Below, piece by piece: positions 38,993 to 46,808 of a DNA stretch of 64,000 bases (position 1 is its first letter; every line of letters begins with the position of its first letter). The position numbers were made by a program, and so were the translations under genes. This stretch comes from Streptomyces sp. DH12 (GTDB lineage: Bacteria > Actinomycetota > Actinomycetes > Streptomycetales > Streptomycetaceae): assembly GCF_020873895.1 (NCBI RefSeq), contig NZ_JAHWGT010000025.1:1-64000 (forward strand). Direction: 5' to 3'. The notes below the pieces were generated by a model. It saw only the letters and a program-made list of their open reading frames with translations, was not told the origin of the DNA and searched no databases.

Positions 38993-40228
38993 ATGCGCCA
39001 GATACTCATCGTCGGAGCCGGCCAGTCCGGGCTCCAGCTCGCCCTCGGCCTCCAGGCCCGCGGCTACGACGTCACCCTGATGTCCAACCGCACGGCCGAC
39101 GAAATCCGCCACGGACGCGTCATGTCGACGCAGGTCATGTTCACCACGGCGCTGCGGCACGAACGCGATCTGGACCTCGCCTTCTGGGAGGCGCAGGCGC
39201 CGCGCATCGAGGGCCTCGGCGTCTCGGTCGCGGGCCCGGAGGGGGCCCGCGCCGTCGACTGGGTCGGCCGGCTCGACGGCTTCGCCCAGTCCGTGGACCA
39301 GCGCGTGAAGATGGCCGGCTGGATGGACGCCTTCGCCTCGCGCGGCGGCCGGCTCGTCATCCACGGCGCCGCCGTCTCGGACCTGGACTACTTCTCCCGC
39401 GCCTACGACCTCGTCCTCGTCGCCGCGGGCAAGGGCGAGCTGGTGTCGATGTTCGAGCGCGACGCCGCCCGCTCCGCCTTCGCCGAGCCGCAGCGGGCGC
39501 TCGCCGTGTCGTACGTCCACGGCCTCGGGCCCCGGCCCGAGCACCCGGAGTTCGACGCGGTCCGCTGCAACCTGGTGCCCGGTGTCGGCGAGCTGTTCGT
39601 GATGCCGACGTTCACCACCGGCGGCCGCGCGGACATCCTCTTCTGGGAGGGCGTCCCGGGCGGGCCCCTCGACGTCTTCAAGGACGTCAAGGACCCCGGC
39701 GAGCACCTGGCGCTCACCCTGGAGCTGATGGAGCGGTACACGCCCTGGGAGTACGCCCGCGCCACCCGGGTGGAGCTGACCGACGCCGGGGGGACCCTCG
39801 CCGGCCGCTACGCGCCCACCGTCCGCAAGCCCGTCGGGCGGCTGCCCGGCGGCGGCCTCGTCCTCGGCGTCGCGGACGTCGTCGTCGCGAACGACCCGAT
39901 CACCGGCCAGGGGTCGAACTCCGCGGCGAAGTGCGCCGCGAGCTATCTGGCGTCCATCGTCGAGCACGGCGACCGGCCGTTCGACGAGGCGTGGATGCGG
40001 GGCGCGTTCGACCGCTACTGGCAGACCGCCCAGCACGTGACGAAGTGGACGAACGCCATGCTGGGCGCCCCGCCGGAGCACGTGCTCGGCCTGATCGCCG
40101 CCGGTGAGCGGAGCCAGGCCGTCGCCGACCGCTTCGCGAACGGCTTCGACGACCCGGCCGACTTCGAGGAGTACCTGTACGACCCGGCGGCGACGGCCGC
40201 CTACCTGGACTCCGTCGGCGCGGCCTGA
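38993..40228 (+). CDS. StyA-like FAD-dependent monooxygenase downstream of the conservon
   Basis: A 411-aa flavoprotein of the styrene/indole monooxygenase (StyA) group. The N-terminal dinucleotide fold is ILIVGAGQSGLQLALGL; the C-terminal FAD contact is VANDPITGQGSNSAA. Between them, YDLVLVAAGKGELVSMF and VKMAGWMDAFASRGG fit the family. StyA enzymes need FADH2 from a separate reductase (StyB); no reductase gene is adjacent. The ATG has AGGAAAGAGG about 12 bases upstream. Conservons in streptomycetes are often followed by metabolic genes, including cytochromes P450, so co-regulation is plausible. The substrate is unknown. Confidence 0.85.
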   Translation: MRQILIVGAGQSGLQLALGLQARGYDVTLMSNRTADEIRHGRVMSTQVMFTTALRHERDLDLAFWEAQAPRIEGLGVSVAGPEGARAVDWVGRLDGFAQSVDQRVKMAGWMDAFASRGGRLVIHGAAVSDLDYFSRAYDLVLVAAGKGELVSMFERDAARSAFAEPQRALAVSYVHGLGPRPEHPEFDAVRCNLVPGVGELFVMPTFTTGGRADILFWEGVPGGPLDVFKDVKDPGEHLALTLELMERYTPWEYARATRVELTDAGGTLAGRYAPTVRKPVGRLPGGGLVLGVADVVVANDPITGQGSNSAAKCAASYLASIVEHGDRPFDEAWMRGAFDRYWQTAQHVTKWTNAMLGAPPEHVLGLIAAGERSQAVADRFANGFDDPADFEEYLYDPAATAAYLDSVGAA

Positions 40229-40292
40229 CACCGCGCCGCACACCGGCGGCGGCCCCGACCCCACCCACCCGCCCGCCGCGGCCGGTGGCGGA

Positions 40293-41480
40293 TCACTCCC
40301 CGGCGTCCGGCAGCGGCGGCGGGTCGTAGGAGGGCAGCGGCCGGGCGTCCGCGTCGGGGCGTACGGCGCCCAGCACCGGGTGCGCCGACAGCGGCGACAC
40401 CCCCACCGGGGCGCCGGGGCGCGGCGCGTGCAGGACTTGGCCGCCGCCCACGTAGAGCGCGACGTGCGTGGCGTCCGGGAAGTACACGACCAGGTCGCCG
40501 GGGCGCAGCGAGCGCAGCGGGACCCGCGGCAGGGCCCGCCACTGCTCGGCGCTGGTGCGCGGCACGGTTCGGCCCGCCGCCTCCCAGGCCCGCGAGGCCA
40601 GCCCCGAGTCGTCGAAGGACTCGGGGCCCCGGGCGCCGGGCGCGTACGGCTTGCCGAGCTGCTCCGCCGCGTACGCCACGGCGTCGGCGCCCTCCCGGGA
40701 GGGCACGCCCTCCGCGGCCGGCACGCCCTCCTCGTCCAGCGCGCCGCCGGCGGTCAGCTCCTGCCGGGCCCCGTCCGTGCGGTCGCGCTCCAGCGCGGCA
40801 AGCTCCGCGAGCTGCTCGGCCGACAGGCCCGCGAGGGCCTCCTCAACCTCCCGGAGCCGGGCCCGTGCCTCGTCGTGGGCCCGCTGCCGTGCGGCGATCA
40901 GGGCCTGGTGGGCGTCGAGTGCCCGGCGTGCCGCGGTGGCGACGGCGTCGGCACGCTTCTCGCCGCCTTCCAGCCGGGCGACGGTCGCCGCCTGCTCACG
41001 GGCCGCGCGCCGCACCACCTGGCCCTGGTCCAGGGCCTGGCGCGGGTCGCGGGTGAAGAGCAGCCGCAGCGCCAGGGGCAGGTCGGCACCTCCCCGGTAC
41101 TGGGCGCGGGCCAGCTGCCCGGCGGCGGCGCGGGCGCGGGCCAGGGCGTCCCGGGTGCGGGTGAGGTCGCCGCCGAGCCGGTGCGTCTCGGCGGCCTGGG
41201 CGGTCAGCCGCTCCTGGGCGGCCGTGTACGTCTCGCCCGCCGCCTCGGCCTCCCGGTACAGCGTCCGCAGACGGGTCAGCAGCTCGGAGACGGGCTCGGT
41301 GCCGGGCCCCGAGACGGGTCCCGGGGCGGCCGCCGCGGGCGGAGCGGGGGAGGCGAGGGCGAGGGACGAGGCGAGCGCGAGGACGGACGCCGCCCGCCGG
41401 AGCGCCACCCCCCGCCGGAGCGCCACCCCCCGCCGCCGCGCGCTCCTCGCGCGGTACGGCGCCATCCTGCTGATCGACAT
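40293..41480 (-). CDS. NlpC/P60-like secreted protein lacking the catalytic cysteine
   Basis: A secreted protein, 395 aa, built like a peptidoglycan hydrolase. A signal peptide with an Arg-rich start is followed by a long coiled coil (about residues 60-250) and a C-terminal NlpC/P60 domain (VAYAAEQLGKPYAPGARG, GDLVVYFPDATHVALYVGGG). The catalytic motif, normally DCSGL, is FDDSGL: Asp291 replaces the nucleophilic Cys, encoded by GAC. The histidine in THVALY is kept. It is therefore probably not a cysteine hydrolase and may act as a scaffold or activator. The ATG at 41480 has GGAGGTGGTGAC directly upstream. Confidence 0.85.
   Translation of the reverse strand: MSISRMAPYRARSARRRGVALRRGVALRRAASVLALASSLALASPAPPAAAAPGPVSGPGTEPVSELLTRLRTLYREAEAAGETYTAAQERLTAQAAETHRLGGDLTRTRDALARARAAAGQLARAQYRGGADLPLALRLLFTRDPRQALDQGQVVRRAAREQAATVARLEGGEKRADAVATAARRALDAHQALIAARQRAHDEARARLREVEEALAGLSAEQLAELAALERDRTDGARQELTAGGALDEEGVPAAEGVPSREGADAVAYAAEQLGKPYAPGARGPESFDDSGLASRAWEAAGRTVPRTSAEQWRALPRVPLRSLRPGDLVVYFPDATHVALYVGGGQVLHAPRPGAPVGVSPLSAHPVLGAVRPDADARPLPSYDPPPLPDAGE
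41395..41430 (-). repeat. 18-bp tandem duplication in the signal-peptide region
   Basis: Two identical adjacent 18-base units encode repeated RRGVAL residues at the N-terminus of the NlpC/P60-like protein. The duplication keeps the frame and lengthens the positively charged n-region. Confidence 0.75.
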
Positions 41481-41606
41481 GTCACCACCTCCGGTCACGG
41501 ACGCAGTGATGATGGTTCGTCAGATGGGGCGATGAAACGACTATGGGGCCGCCCGGGTCAACGCGTTGACCCCCTCGGGGTAGGACACCGGGCTCTTCCC
41601 GCTACG

Positions 41607-41668
41607 AGCCGTCCCGCCGCCCCGAGCCGGAACGCTCAGCCGTCCCGCCGTCCCGAGCCGAAACGCTC
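41607..41668. repeat. 31-bp tandem direct repeat
   Basis: Two 31-base units (41607-41637 and 41638-41668), two mismatches, containing CCGTCCCGCCG and AACGCTC. The second unit runs into the stop codon of the small protein gene at 41667. The surrounding gap holds no gene. Confidence 0.7.
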
Positions 41669-41945
41669 AGCCATCCGCCCGTCGCGGCTTCGACCAGGGC
41701 CACCGCACACCGCGCCGCTCGCGACCGGCCGGCTCGTAGGCGTACCGCCAGCCGCGCTGGAGACCGAGCCGGGGCGTGTGGCCGGCGGGCTCGCGCCGGT
41801 AGGCGTGGACGGTGGGCGGGCCGCCGCCCTCGTCGGGGACGGGGACCTCGTACCACTTCGGCGGGTGGCCGGTGGGGCCGGTCAGTACCGGCAGGACCCG
41901 GCCGTCCAGGGGGCCGCCGTGGAAGGGGGTGTTCTCGGTTCGCAC
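41667..41945 (-). CDS. Small hypothetical protein with N-terminal PLDGR motif
   Basis: A 92-aa protein starting [20 protein letters not shown]. The motif [12 protein letters not shown] resembles the opening of small actinobacterial and phage proteins of unknown function. A Trp/Tyr-rich centre ([22 protein letters not shown]) and an Arg-rich C-terminus follow. It probably starts with GTG at 41945, ten bases after the TetR gene's stop on the same strand, and so may be co-transcribed with it. No function can be stated. Confidence 0.6.
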   Translation of the reverse strand: MRTENTPFHGGPLDGRVLPVLTGPTGHPPKWYEVPVPDEGGGPPTVHAYRREPAGHTPRLGLQRGWRYAYEPAGRERRGVRWPWSKPRRADG

Positions 41946-41955
41946 GGCACCAGTG

Positions 41956-42690
41956 TCACAGCAGGTGGGCCGCCCCGCCCACCACAGGCACCACCCGGCG
42001 GGCGAGGGTGCCGACCGGGCCCTCGGCGGTCTCCAGGGCGAGCAGCCCCGCTACCACCCGCTCGGTCTGCGCGTCGGTCGCGGCGGTGGCCGTCAGCAGG
42101 GCCACGAGGTGGTCGACGAGCCAGCCGCGCAGCTCGGCCGCGGGCGGGTGCTTGTCCTCGTCGAGCCAGATCAGGGAGGCCGCCTCGACGGCGGCGATCC
42201 AGGTGCGCACCATCATCCGCAGCCGCGGCCCGGGGTCCGGCACGCCGAGGTGGACGAGGATCTGCTCGGCGGCGGCGCGCCGCACCTCGTCCACGATCGC
42301 CGTCGTCCGGGACGTCTCCGCGACGCTCCCGCCCTGGAGGAGGGCGCTGAACCCGGCGTCGTGCTCGTCGACGAAGCGCAGGTACCGGTCGAGGACCCGG
42401 GCGAGCCGCTCGGTGGGCGGGCCCTCGGCCGGCTCGGCGAAGCACAGCTCCAGCCGGTCCGCCGCCGAGCGCAGCGCGGCCTCGTACAGCTGCTGCTTGC
42501 CGCCGGGGAAGTAGCGGTAGACCAGCGGCCGGGAGACCCCGGCCGCCTCCGCGACGTCGTCCAACGACACCTCCTCGGGCGCGTGGTGCGCGAAGAGCGA
42601 CAACGCGGCGGTGAGGAGCTGCGTACGCCGCTGCTCGACGCTCAGCCGTCGGTACGCGGGTGTGGCGGGCGTGGTGGCGGCACGGGTCAT
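41956..42690 (-). CDS. TetR-family transcriptional regulator
   Basis: A 244-aa repressor. The N-terminal helix-turn-helix is [20 protein letters not shown] with the [14 protein letters not shown] tail typical of TetR. The ligand domain includes [20 protein letters not shown] and [17 protein letters not shown]. Streptomycetes often have such regulators next to AurF-like diiron oxygenases, as here (gene at 42755). Candidate operators lie in the divergent region at 43691-43973. Ligand unknown. Confidence 0.9.
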   Translation of the reverse strand: MTRAATTPATPAYRRLSVEQRRTQLLTAALSLFAHHAPEEVSLDDVAEAAGVSRPLVYRYFPGGKQQLYEAALRSAADRLELCFAEPAEGPPTERLARVLDRYLRFVDEHDAGFSALLQGGSVAETSRTTAIVDEVRRAAAEQILVHLGVPDPGPRLRMMVRTWIAAVEAASLIWLDEDKHPPAAELRGWLVDHLVALLTATAATDAQTERVVAGLLALETAEGPVGTLARRVVPVVGGAAHLL

Positions 42691-42754
42691 GCCCGCAGCG
42701 TAACCCCGGTGGCGCGCTGGGTGTCAGGGCGCCGGGGACGGCCGCCCGCCGCGC

Positions 42755-43690
42755 TCACGCGAGGAGTCCGGAGCTCTGCCATAGCCGCCGCCCGACGCCG
42801 CGGAGCACGCCGATGTCGTCGAGGAAGTCGGTCAGGCGGCGGGCGCCGGACTGCATGACCTCGCGGCGGTGGCCGCTCGCCCTGACCTGGGCGACGGCCT
42901 CGCGGCGGTCGAGGCCGACGTTCTCGTAGACCTGCGGGTTGACGAAGCAGACGGAGAAGACCCGGGCGGCCTCGCCGCAGCTGACGCGGGTGAACTCCTG
43001 CTCCCAGCGGGGCGCCGTGACCATCTGGCGGCGCAGCTCCTCGCGGGCGTATCGGACGTGGCGGGCCTCCTCGACGACGTGGATGCGGGTCACGCCGCGC
43101 ACCAGCGGCTGGACGCGCTCGTCGGGGAAGGTCAGGCGCTGCATCCAGTCGAGGATCTCCTCGCCGAGCAGCGTCGCCGCGAACGACCCCGGGGTCGTCG
43201 AGACCGTCTTCAGCACGCGCGCCATGTTGTGGTAGACGCGCGGCACCGGGTACGCCGGGGCCTCACCCTTCTGGATGAGCCGGGCGAACATCATCGAGTG
43301 GCGGCACTCGTCCGCTATCTCGGTGAGCGCGTAGCGGACGTGGTTGCTGGTCACGGACTTGTCGTAGATGTGCCGCACGAGCAGCTGCATGAGGATGATC
43401 TCGAACCAGATCCCCAGGGACGCGAGGGACGCCGCCTCGTGGCGGGCGAGGTCCATCCGCTGCTCCTCCGGCATCCGCCGCCACAGCGGGGTGTCGTAGA
43501 GGGAGACCAGCTCCGGCGGCCAGAACCACTTGCCGTCCTCGAAGGGCGCGTCCCAGTCGAGTTCGGTGTCGGGGTCGAAGGAGTGCTTGGCGGAGGACTC
43601 CAGCAGCCGCGCGGCGACCTGCTCGCGGTCCCGCAGCGGGCCCAGCGCGTCGCGCAGCAGGCGCAGATCGGGTTCGGACACGGTCGTCAT
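42755..43690 (-). CDS. AurF-like diiron N-oxygenase
   Basis: A 311-aa non-haem diiron oxygenase of the p-aminobenzoate N-oxygenase (AurF) family. Ligand positions are visible: Glu in WFEIILMQ, EIADECRH (ExxH), Glu in LLGEEILDW and the AurF-specific HxxxExxH in RIHVVEEARHVRY. The substrate is unknown; AurF itself oxidises an arylamine to a nitro group, but family members of streptomycetes act on varied compounds or lipids. ATG at 43690. A TTGACG-N18-TCATAA promoter lies about 50 bases upstream. It is divergent from a ferritin-like diiron protein and next to a TetR regulator. Confidence 0.87.
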   Translation of the reverse strand: MTTVSEPDLRLLRDALGPLRDREQVAARLLESSAKHSFDPDTELDWDAPFEDGKWFWPPELVSLYDTPLWRRMPEEQRMDLARHEAASLASLGIWFEIILMQLLVRHIYDKSVTSNHVRYALTEIADECRHSMMFARLIQKGEAPAYPVPRVYHNMARVLKTVSTTPGSFAATLLGEEILDWMQRLTFPDERVQPLVRGVTRIHVVEEARHVRYAREELRRQMVTAPRWEQEFTRVSCGEAARVFSVCFVNPQVYENVGLDRREAVAQVRASGHRREVMQSGARRLTDFLDDIGVLRGVGRRLWQSSGLLA

Positions 43691-43737
43691 GGTCTCGGCC
43701 ACCTCGCAGTCGGCTTCGGGTTCTGCGGTCGCACCCT

Positions 43738-43767
43738 TATGAGACTGCCTGTCAGCAAGCCCGTCAA
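43738..43767 (-). promoter_or_regulatory. Candidate promoter and TetR operator for the diiron oxygenase
   Basis: On the minus strand TTGACG (43762-43767) and TCATAA (43738-43743) are 18 bp apart. The spacer carries a near-palindrome GACTGCCTGTC and one arm of a longer inverted repeat GTCAGCAAG / CTTGTTGAC (8 of 9) that extends toward the divergent gene. Confidence 0.45.
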
Positions 43768-43973
43768 TCCCCCCGGCGAGACTTGTTGACCCGACGTCTA
43801 GCAAGATGGACGCTGCCCTTGGCACCATCCGAACCCGGGCCCCGGCCCGGCACCCGCACCGCACCCGCACCGCCCGAGCCGCACCCGCCCCGAACCCGCA
43901 TCGCCCCGAACCCGCACCGCATCCGCACCCCGCCCGCAGCCCGCACCCCGGGGCCGACGCGAAGGAGCCGCCT

Positions 43974-45191
43974 GTGTCGACGCACGACCTGTACGCCAAC
44001 GACCCGGGGTCCCCCGTCTGGCAGATCCCCGCCTCCGGCGCCGCCCGCTTCTCCTGGGAGTACGACGAGGGGCGCGCCCGCCTCCTCGCCCTCTACCAGA
44101 AGGGCAAGGACAAGCAGTGGGACAGCACCCGCCGCATCGACTGGGAGCTGGAGGTCGACCCGTACGACCCGCTCGGCACGCCCGACGAGGCGATGACGGT
44201 CCACGGCACCCGCCACTGGTCGCGGATGACCGAGAAGGACCGCGGCGACCTGCGCCGCCACTACGCGGCGTGGCAGTTCAGCCAGTTCCTCCACGGCGAG
44301 CAGGGCGCCATGGTGTGCGCGGCCCGGATCATCGAGGCGGTCCCCGACCTGGACGCCAAGCTGTACTCCGCCACCCAGGCGATGGACGAGGCCCGCCACG
44401 CCGAGGTGTACGGCCGCTTCCTCCACGAGAAGATCGGGATGCTGTACCCGATCAACGACAACCTCAAGTCGCTGCTCGGCGACACCCTGCGCGACTCCCG
44501 CTGGGACATGCCCTATCTCGGGATGCAGGTCCTCATCGAGGGGCTCGCGCTCGCCGCGTTCGGAATGATCCGCGACACGACGAAGAAGCCGCTGCCCAAG
44601 CAGATCCTGGCCTACGTCATGCAGGACGAGGCCCGCCACGTGGCCTTCGGCCGGATGGCGCTGCGCGACTACTACCGGCAGCTCACCGACGCGGAGCGGC
44701 GCGAGCGCGAGGACTTCGTCATCGAGGGCTGCTACCTCATGCGCGACCGGCTGCGCGGCGTGGAGGTGCTGGAGAACTTCGGCATCCCCAAGCGGGAGGC
44801 CGAGGAGATGTCGGAGCGGTCGGAGTTCCTCCAGCTCTTCCGCAAGCTGCTGTTCAGCCGGATCGTGCCGTGCGTGAAGGACATCGGCCTGTGGGGCGAG
44901 CGGCTGCAGAGGGCGTACCTGGACATGGGCGTCTTCGAGCTCGGCGACACCAACCTCGACCGGCTGATGGCGGAGGACGAGGAGATCGCGGAGCGGCTCG
45001 ACGCCGAACGGTTCGCGGCGGAGGAGGCCGAGCGGGTCGCCGAGGTCGCGCAGGCCGTGGCGGACGGCGCGGAGGCGGAGGGCGGCACGGCGGAGCGCGC
45101 CCTCGCCGGAAGCGTCCTGGCGGGAGGCGTCCTCGCGGAGGGCGCCGACGGGGCGGGCGCGACCGCCCGGGGTGCCGGCCCGCGGGAGTGA
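43974..45191 (+). CDS. Ferritin-like diiron-domain protein
   Basis: A 405-aa four-helix-bundle protein of the ferritin-like/R2-like class. Two diiron half-sites are visible: QFLHGEQGAM with MDEARHAEVYGRF, and VLIEGLALAAFG with MQDEARHVAFGRM. This gives the E...ExxH pair twice, as in R2 and related oxidases. The C-terminal 70 residues are Ala/Gly/Glu-rich and probably disordered. The GTG at 43974 has AAGGAG upstream. The 160 bases before it are a (CCGCACC)-like low-complexity stretch. It is divergent from an AurF-like oxygenase, so the two diiron proteins are probably co-regulated and may work on the same pathway. Confidence 0.85.
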   Translation: MSTHDLYANDPGSPVWQIPASGAARFSWEYDEGRARLLALYQKGKDKQWDSTRRIDWELEVDPYDPLGTPDEAMTVHGTRHWSRMTEKDRGDLRRHYAAWQFSQFLHGEQGAMVCAARIIEAVPDLDAKLYSATQAMDEARHAEVYGRFLHEKIGMLYPINDNLKSLLGDTLRDSRWDMPYLGMQVLIEGLALAAFGMIRDTTKKPLPKQILAYVMQDEARHVAFGRMALRDYYRQLTDAERREREDFVIEGCYLMRDRLRGVEVLENFGIPKREAEEMSERSEFLQLFRKLLFSRIVPCVKDIGLWGERLQRAYLDMGVFELGDTNLDRLMAEDEEIAERLDAERFAAEEAERVAEVAQAVADGAEAEGGTAERALAGSVLAGGVLAEGADGAGATARGAGPRE

Positions 45192-45299
45192 GCCGGGGGA
45201 CGCCGCCCGCGCCCGCCCCGAGACGTCGCCGCCCGCGCCCGGCCCCGGACGCGTCGCCGCCCGCGCCCGCCGCGGGGACGGGCGCCGCCGCCCGCCCGG

Positions 45300-46808
45300 T
45301 CAGTCGCGGGCGGCGGACGCCAGCGCCGCCTCCATCACCGTCCGGGCGATGGGCGCCGCGCTGCCGCCCCCGCTGATGTCCTCCCGCCGGGCCGACGCGT
45401 CCTCCACGACGACCGCCACCGCCACCGCCGGCCGGGCCGCGCCGTCGGCCCGCGCCCAGCCGATGAACCAGGCGTACGGCGTGCCCAGGTTGCCCACGCC
45501 GTGCTGGGCGGTGCCCGTCTTGCCGCCGACCTCCGCGCCCTCGATGGCGGCGTTGCTGCCCGAGCCGCGCTCGACCACGTCCACCATCAGCTGCCGCAGC
45601 ACCCGCGCCGTGGCCGGCTCCATGGCGCGCGCGTAGGTGCGGTGCGGCGTCCGCCCGACGAGCCCGCCGCCTGCCGTCGTCGTCGACTCCACCAGGTGCG
45701 GGTGGGCCAGCTCGCCGCCGTTGGCGACCGCCGCCGCGACCATCGCCATCTGCAGCGGCGTCGCCGTCGTGTCGTACTGGCCGATGGCGGACAGGGCCAG
45801 CTGGTCGGGGGTCATGCCGGAGTCGAAGTTGGAGCGGGCCACCCGGGACGGCACGCGCAGGCCCCCGTCGTTGAAGCCGAACCTGCGGACCGCCGCCAGC
45901 ATGCCCGGCTGCCCGACCCGCACCCCGAGCCGCGCCATCACCGTGTTGCACGACCAGCGGATGGCGTACGCGAGGGAGGCGTCGCCGCAGCCGGTGGCGT
46001 CGTTCGGCAGCACCGTGCGGGTGCCGGGGAGCACGTACGGGTCGGGGGTGCCGGTCGGGGCGTCGACGTCCGTGACGACCCCGGCGTCCAGGGCCGCCGC
46101 CGCCGTGACGATCTTGAAGGTGGAGCCGGGCGGGTACGTCTGCCGCAGCGCCCGGTTGAGCATCGGCCGGCTCGGCGCGGTGTTGAGCCGCGCCCACGCG
46201 GTGGCGACCTCGCTGCCGGTGCCGGAGAGCCGGCCGGGGTCGTACGACGGGCTCGACACCAGGGCCAGGACGCGGCCGCTGGACGGCTCCAGGGCGACGA
46301 CCGCGCCGCGCCGCCCCGACAGGCCCCGGAACGCGGCCTGCTGGAGCGCGCCGACGATGGTGGTGGACACGTGGCCGCCGGGCGGGCGCTCGCGGCTGAT
46401 GTCGCTCCACAGGGGGAGCGGGGAGAGGCGCGGGCTGGTGCCGGAGAGGACGGCGTCCTCGGCGTGCTCGACCAGCGTGGTGCCGTACGTCTGCGAGGCG
46501 TAGCCGGTGACGGGGGCGTACAGCGGCCCGTCGGTGTAGGTGCGTTCGTAGCGCAGCAGCTGGCCGGTGTCCTTGGAGCCGGTGACCGGCCGCCCGTCGA
46601 CGAGGATGTCGCCGCGCGGTGCGGCGTACCGGGACAGCACGGTGCGCCGGTTCGCCGGGTCGTCGTCCAGCCGGTCGGCCTGGAGGACCTGGACGCGGGC
46701 GGCGTTCGCCAGCAGCGCCACCAGCAGCAGCAGGCACAGCGCGGCGGCCCGCCGCACGGTGCGGGTGCTGCCGGGGCGGGCCAGGTCGAGGTCGCGGGGG
46801 AGGGTCAC
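45300..46808 (-). CDS. Class B penicillin-binding protein (PbpA/FtsI-like transpeptidase)
   Basis: Membrane-anchored peptidoglycan transpeptidase, 502 aa. An N-terminal anchor (RAAALCLLLLVALLANAA) is followed by the PBP dimer domain (RGDILVDGRPVTG) and a transpeptidase domain with Ser229 in PPGSTFK, Ser286 in WSCNTVM and Lys430 in GGKTGTAQ, all intact. The GTG start overlaps the FtsW-like gene by four bases. SEDS-PBP pairs such as this form glycosyltransferase-transpeptidase units. Because it is one of several such pairs in streptomycetes and is not in the dcw cluster, a role in sporulation or polar growth is possible. No linked PASTA kinase is in this window. Confidence 0.93.
   Translation of the reverse strand: MTLPRDLDLARPGSTRTVRRAAALCLLLLVALLANAARVQVLQADRLDDDPANRRTVLSRYAAPRGDILVDGRPVTGSKDTGQLLRYERTYTDGPLYAPVTGYASQTYGTTLVEHAEDAVLSGTSPRLSPLPLWSDISRERPPGGHVSTTIVGALQQAAFRGLSGRRGAVVALEPSSGRVLALVSSPSYDPGRLSGTGSEVATAWARLNTAPSRPMLNRALRQTYPPGSTFKIVTAAAALDAGVVTDVDAPTGTPDPYVLPGTRTVLPNDATGCGDASLAYAIRWSCNTVMARLGVRVGQPGMLAAVRRFGFNDGGLRVPSRVARSNFDSGMTPDQLALSAIGQYDTTATPLQMAMVAAAVANGGELAHPHLVESTTTAGGGLVGRTPHRTYARAMEPATARVLRQLMVDVVERGSGSNAAIEGAEVGGKTGTAQHGVGNLGTPYAWFIGWARADGAARPAVAVAVVVEDASARREDISGGGSAAPIARTVMEAALASAARD

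Noticed and set aside
42755-45191. A biosynthetic gene cluster around the AurF-like gene
   Set aside because: No synthase, transferase or resistance genes surround it; neighbours are housekeeping or regulatory.
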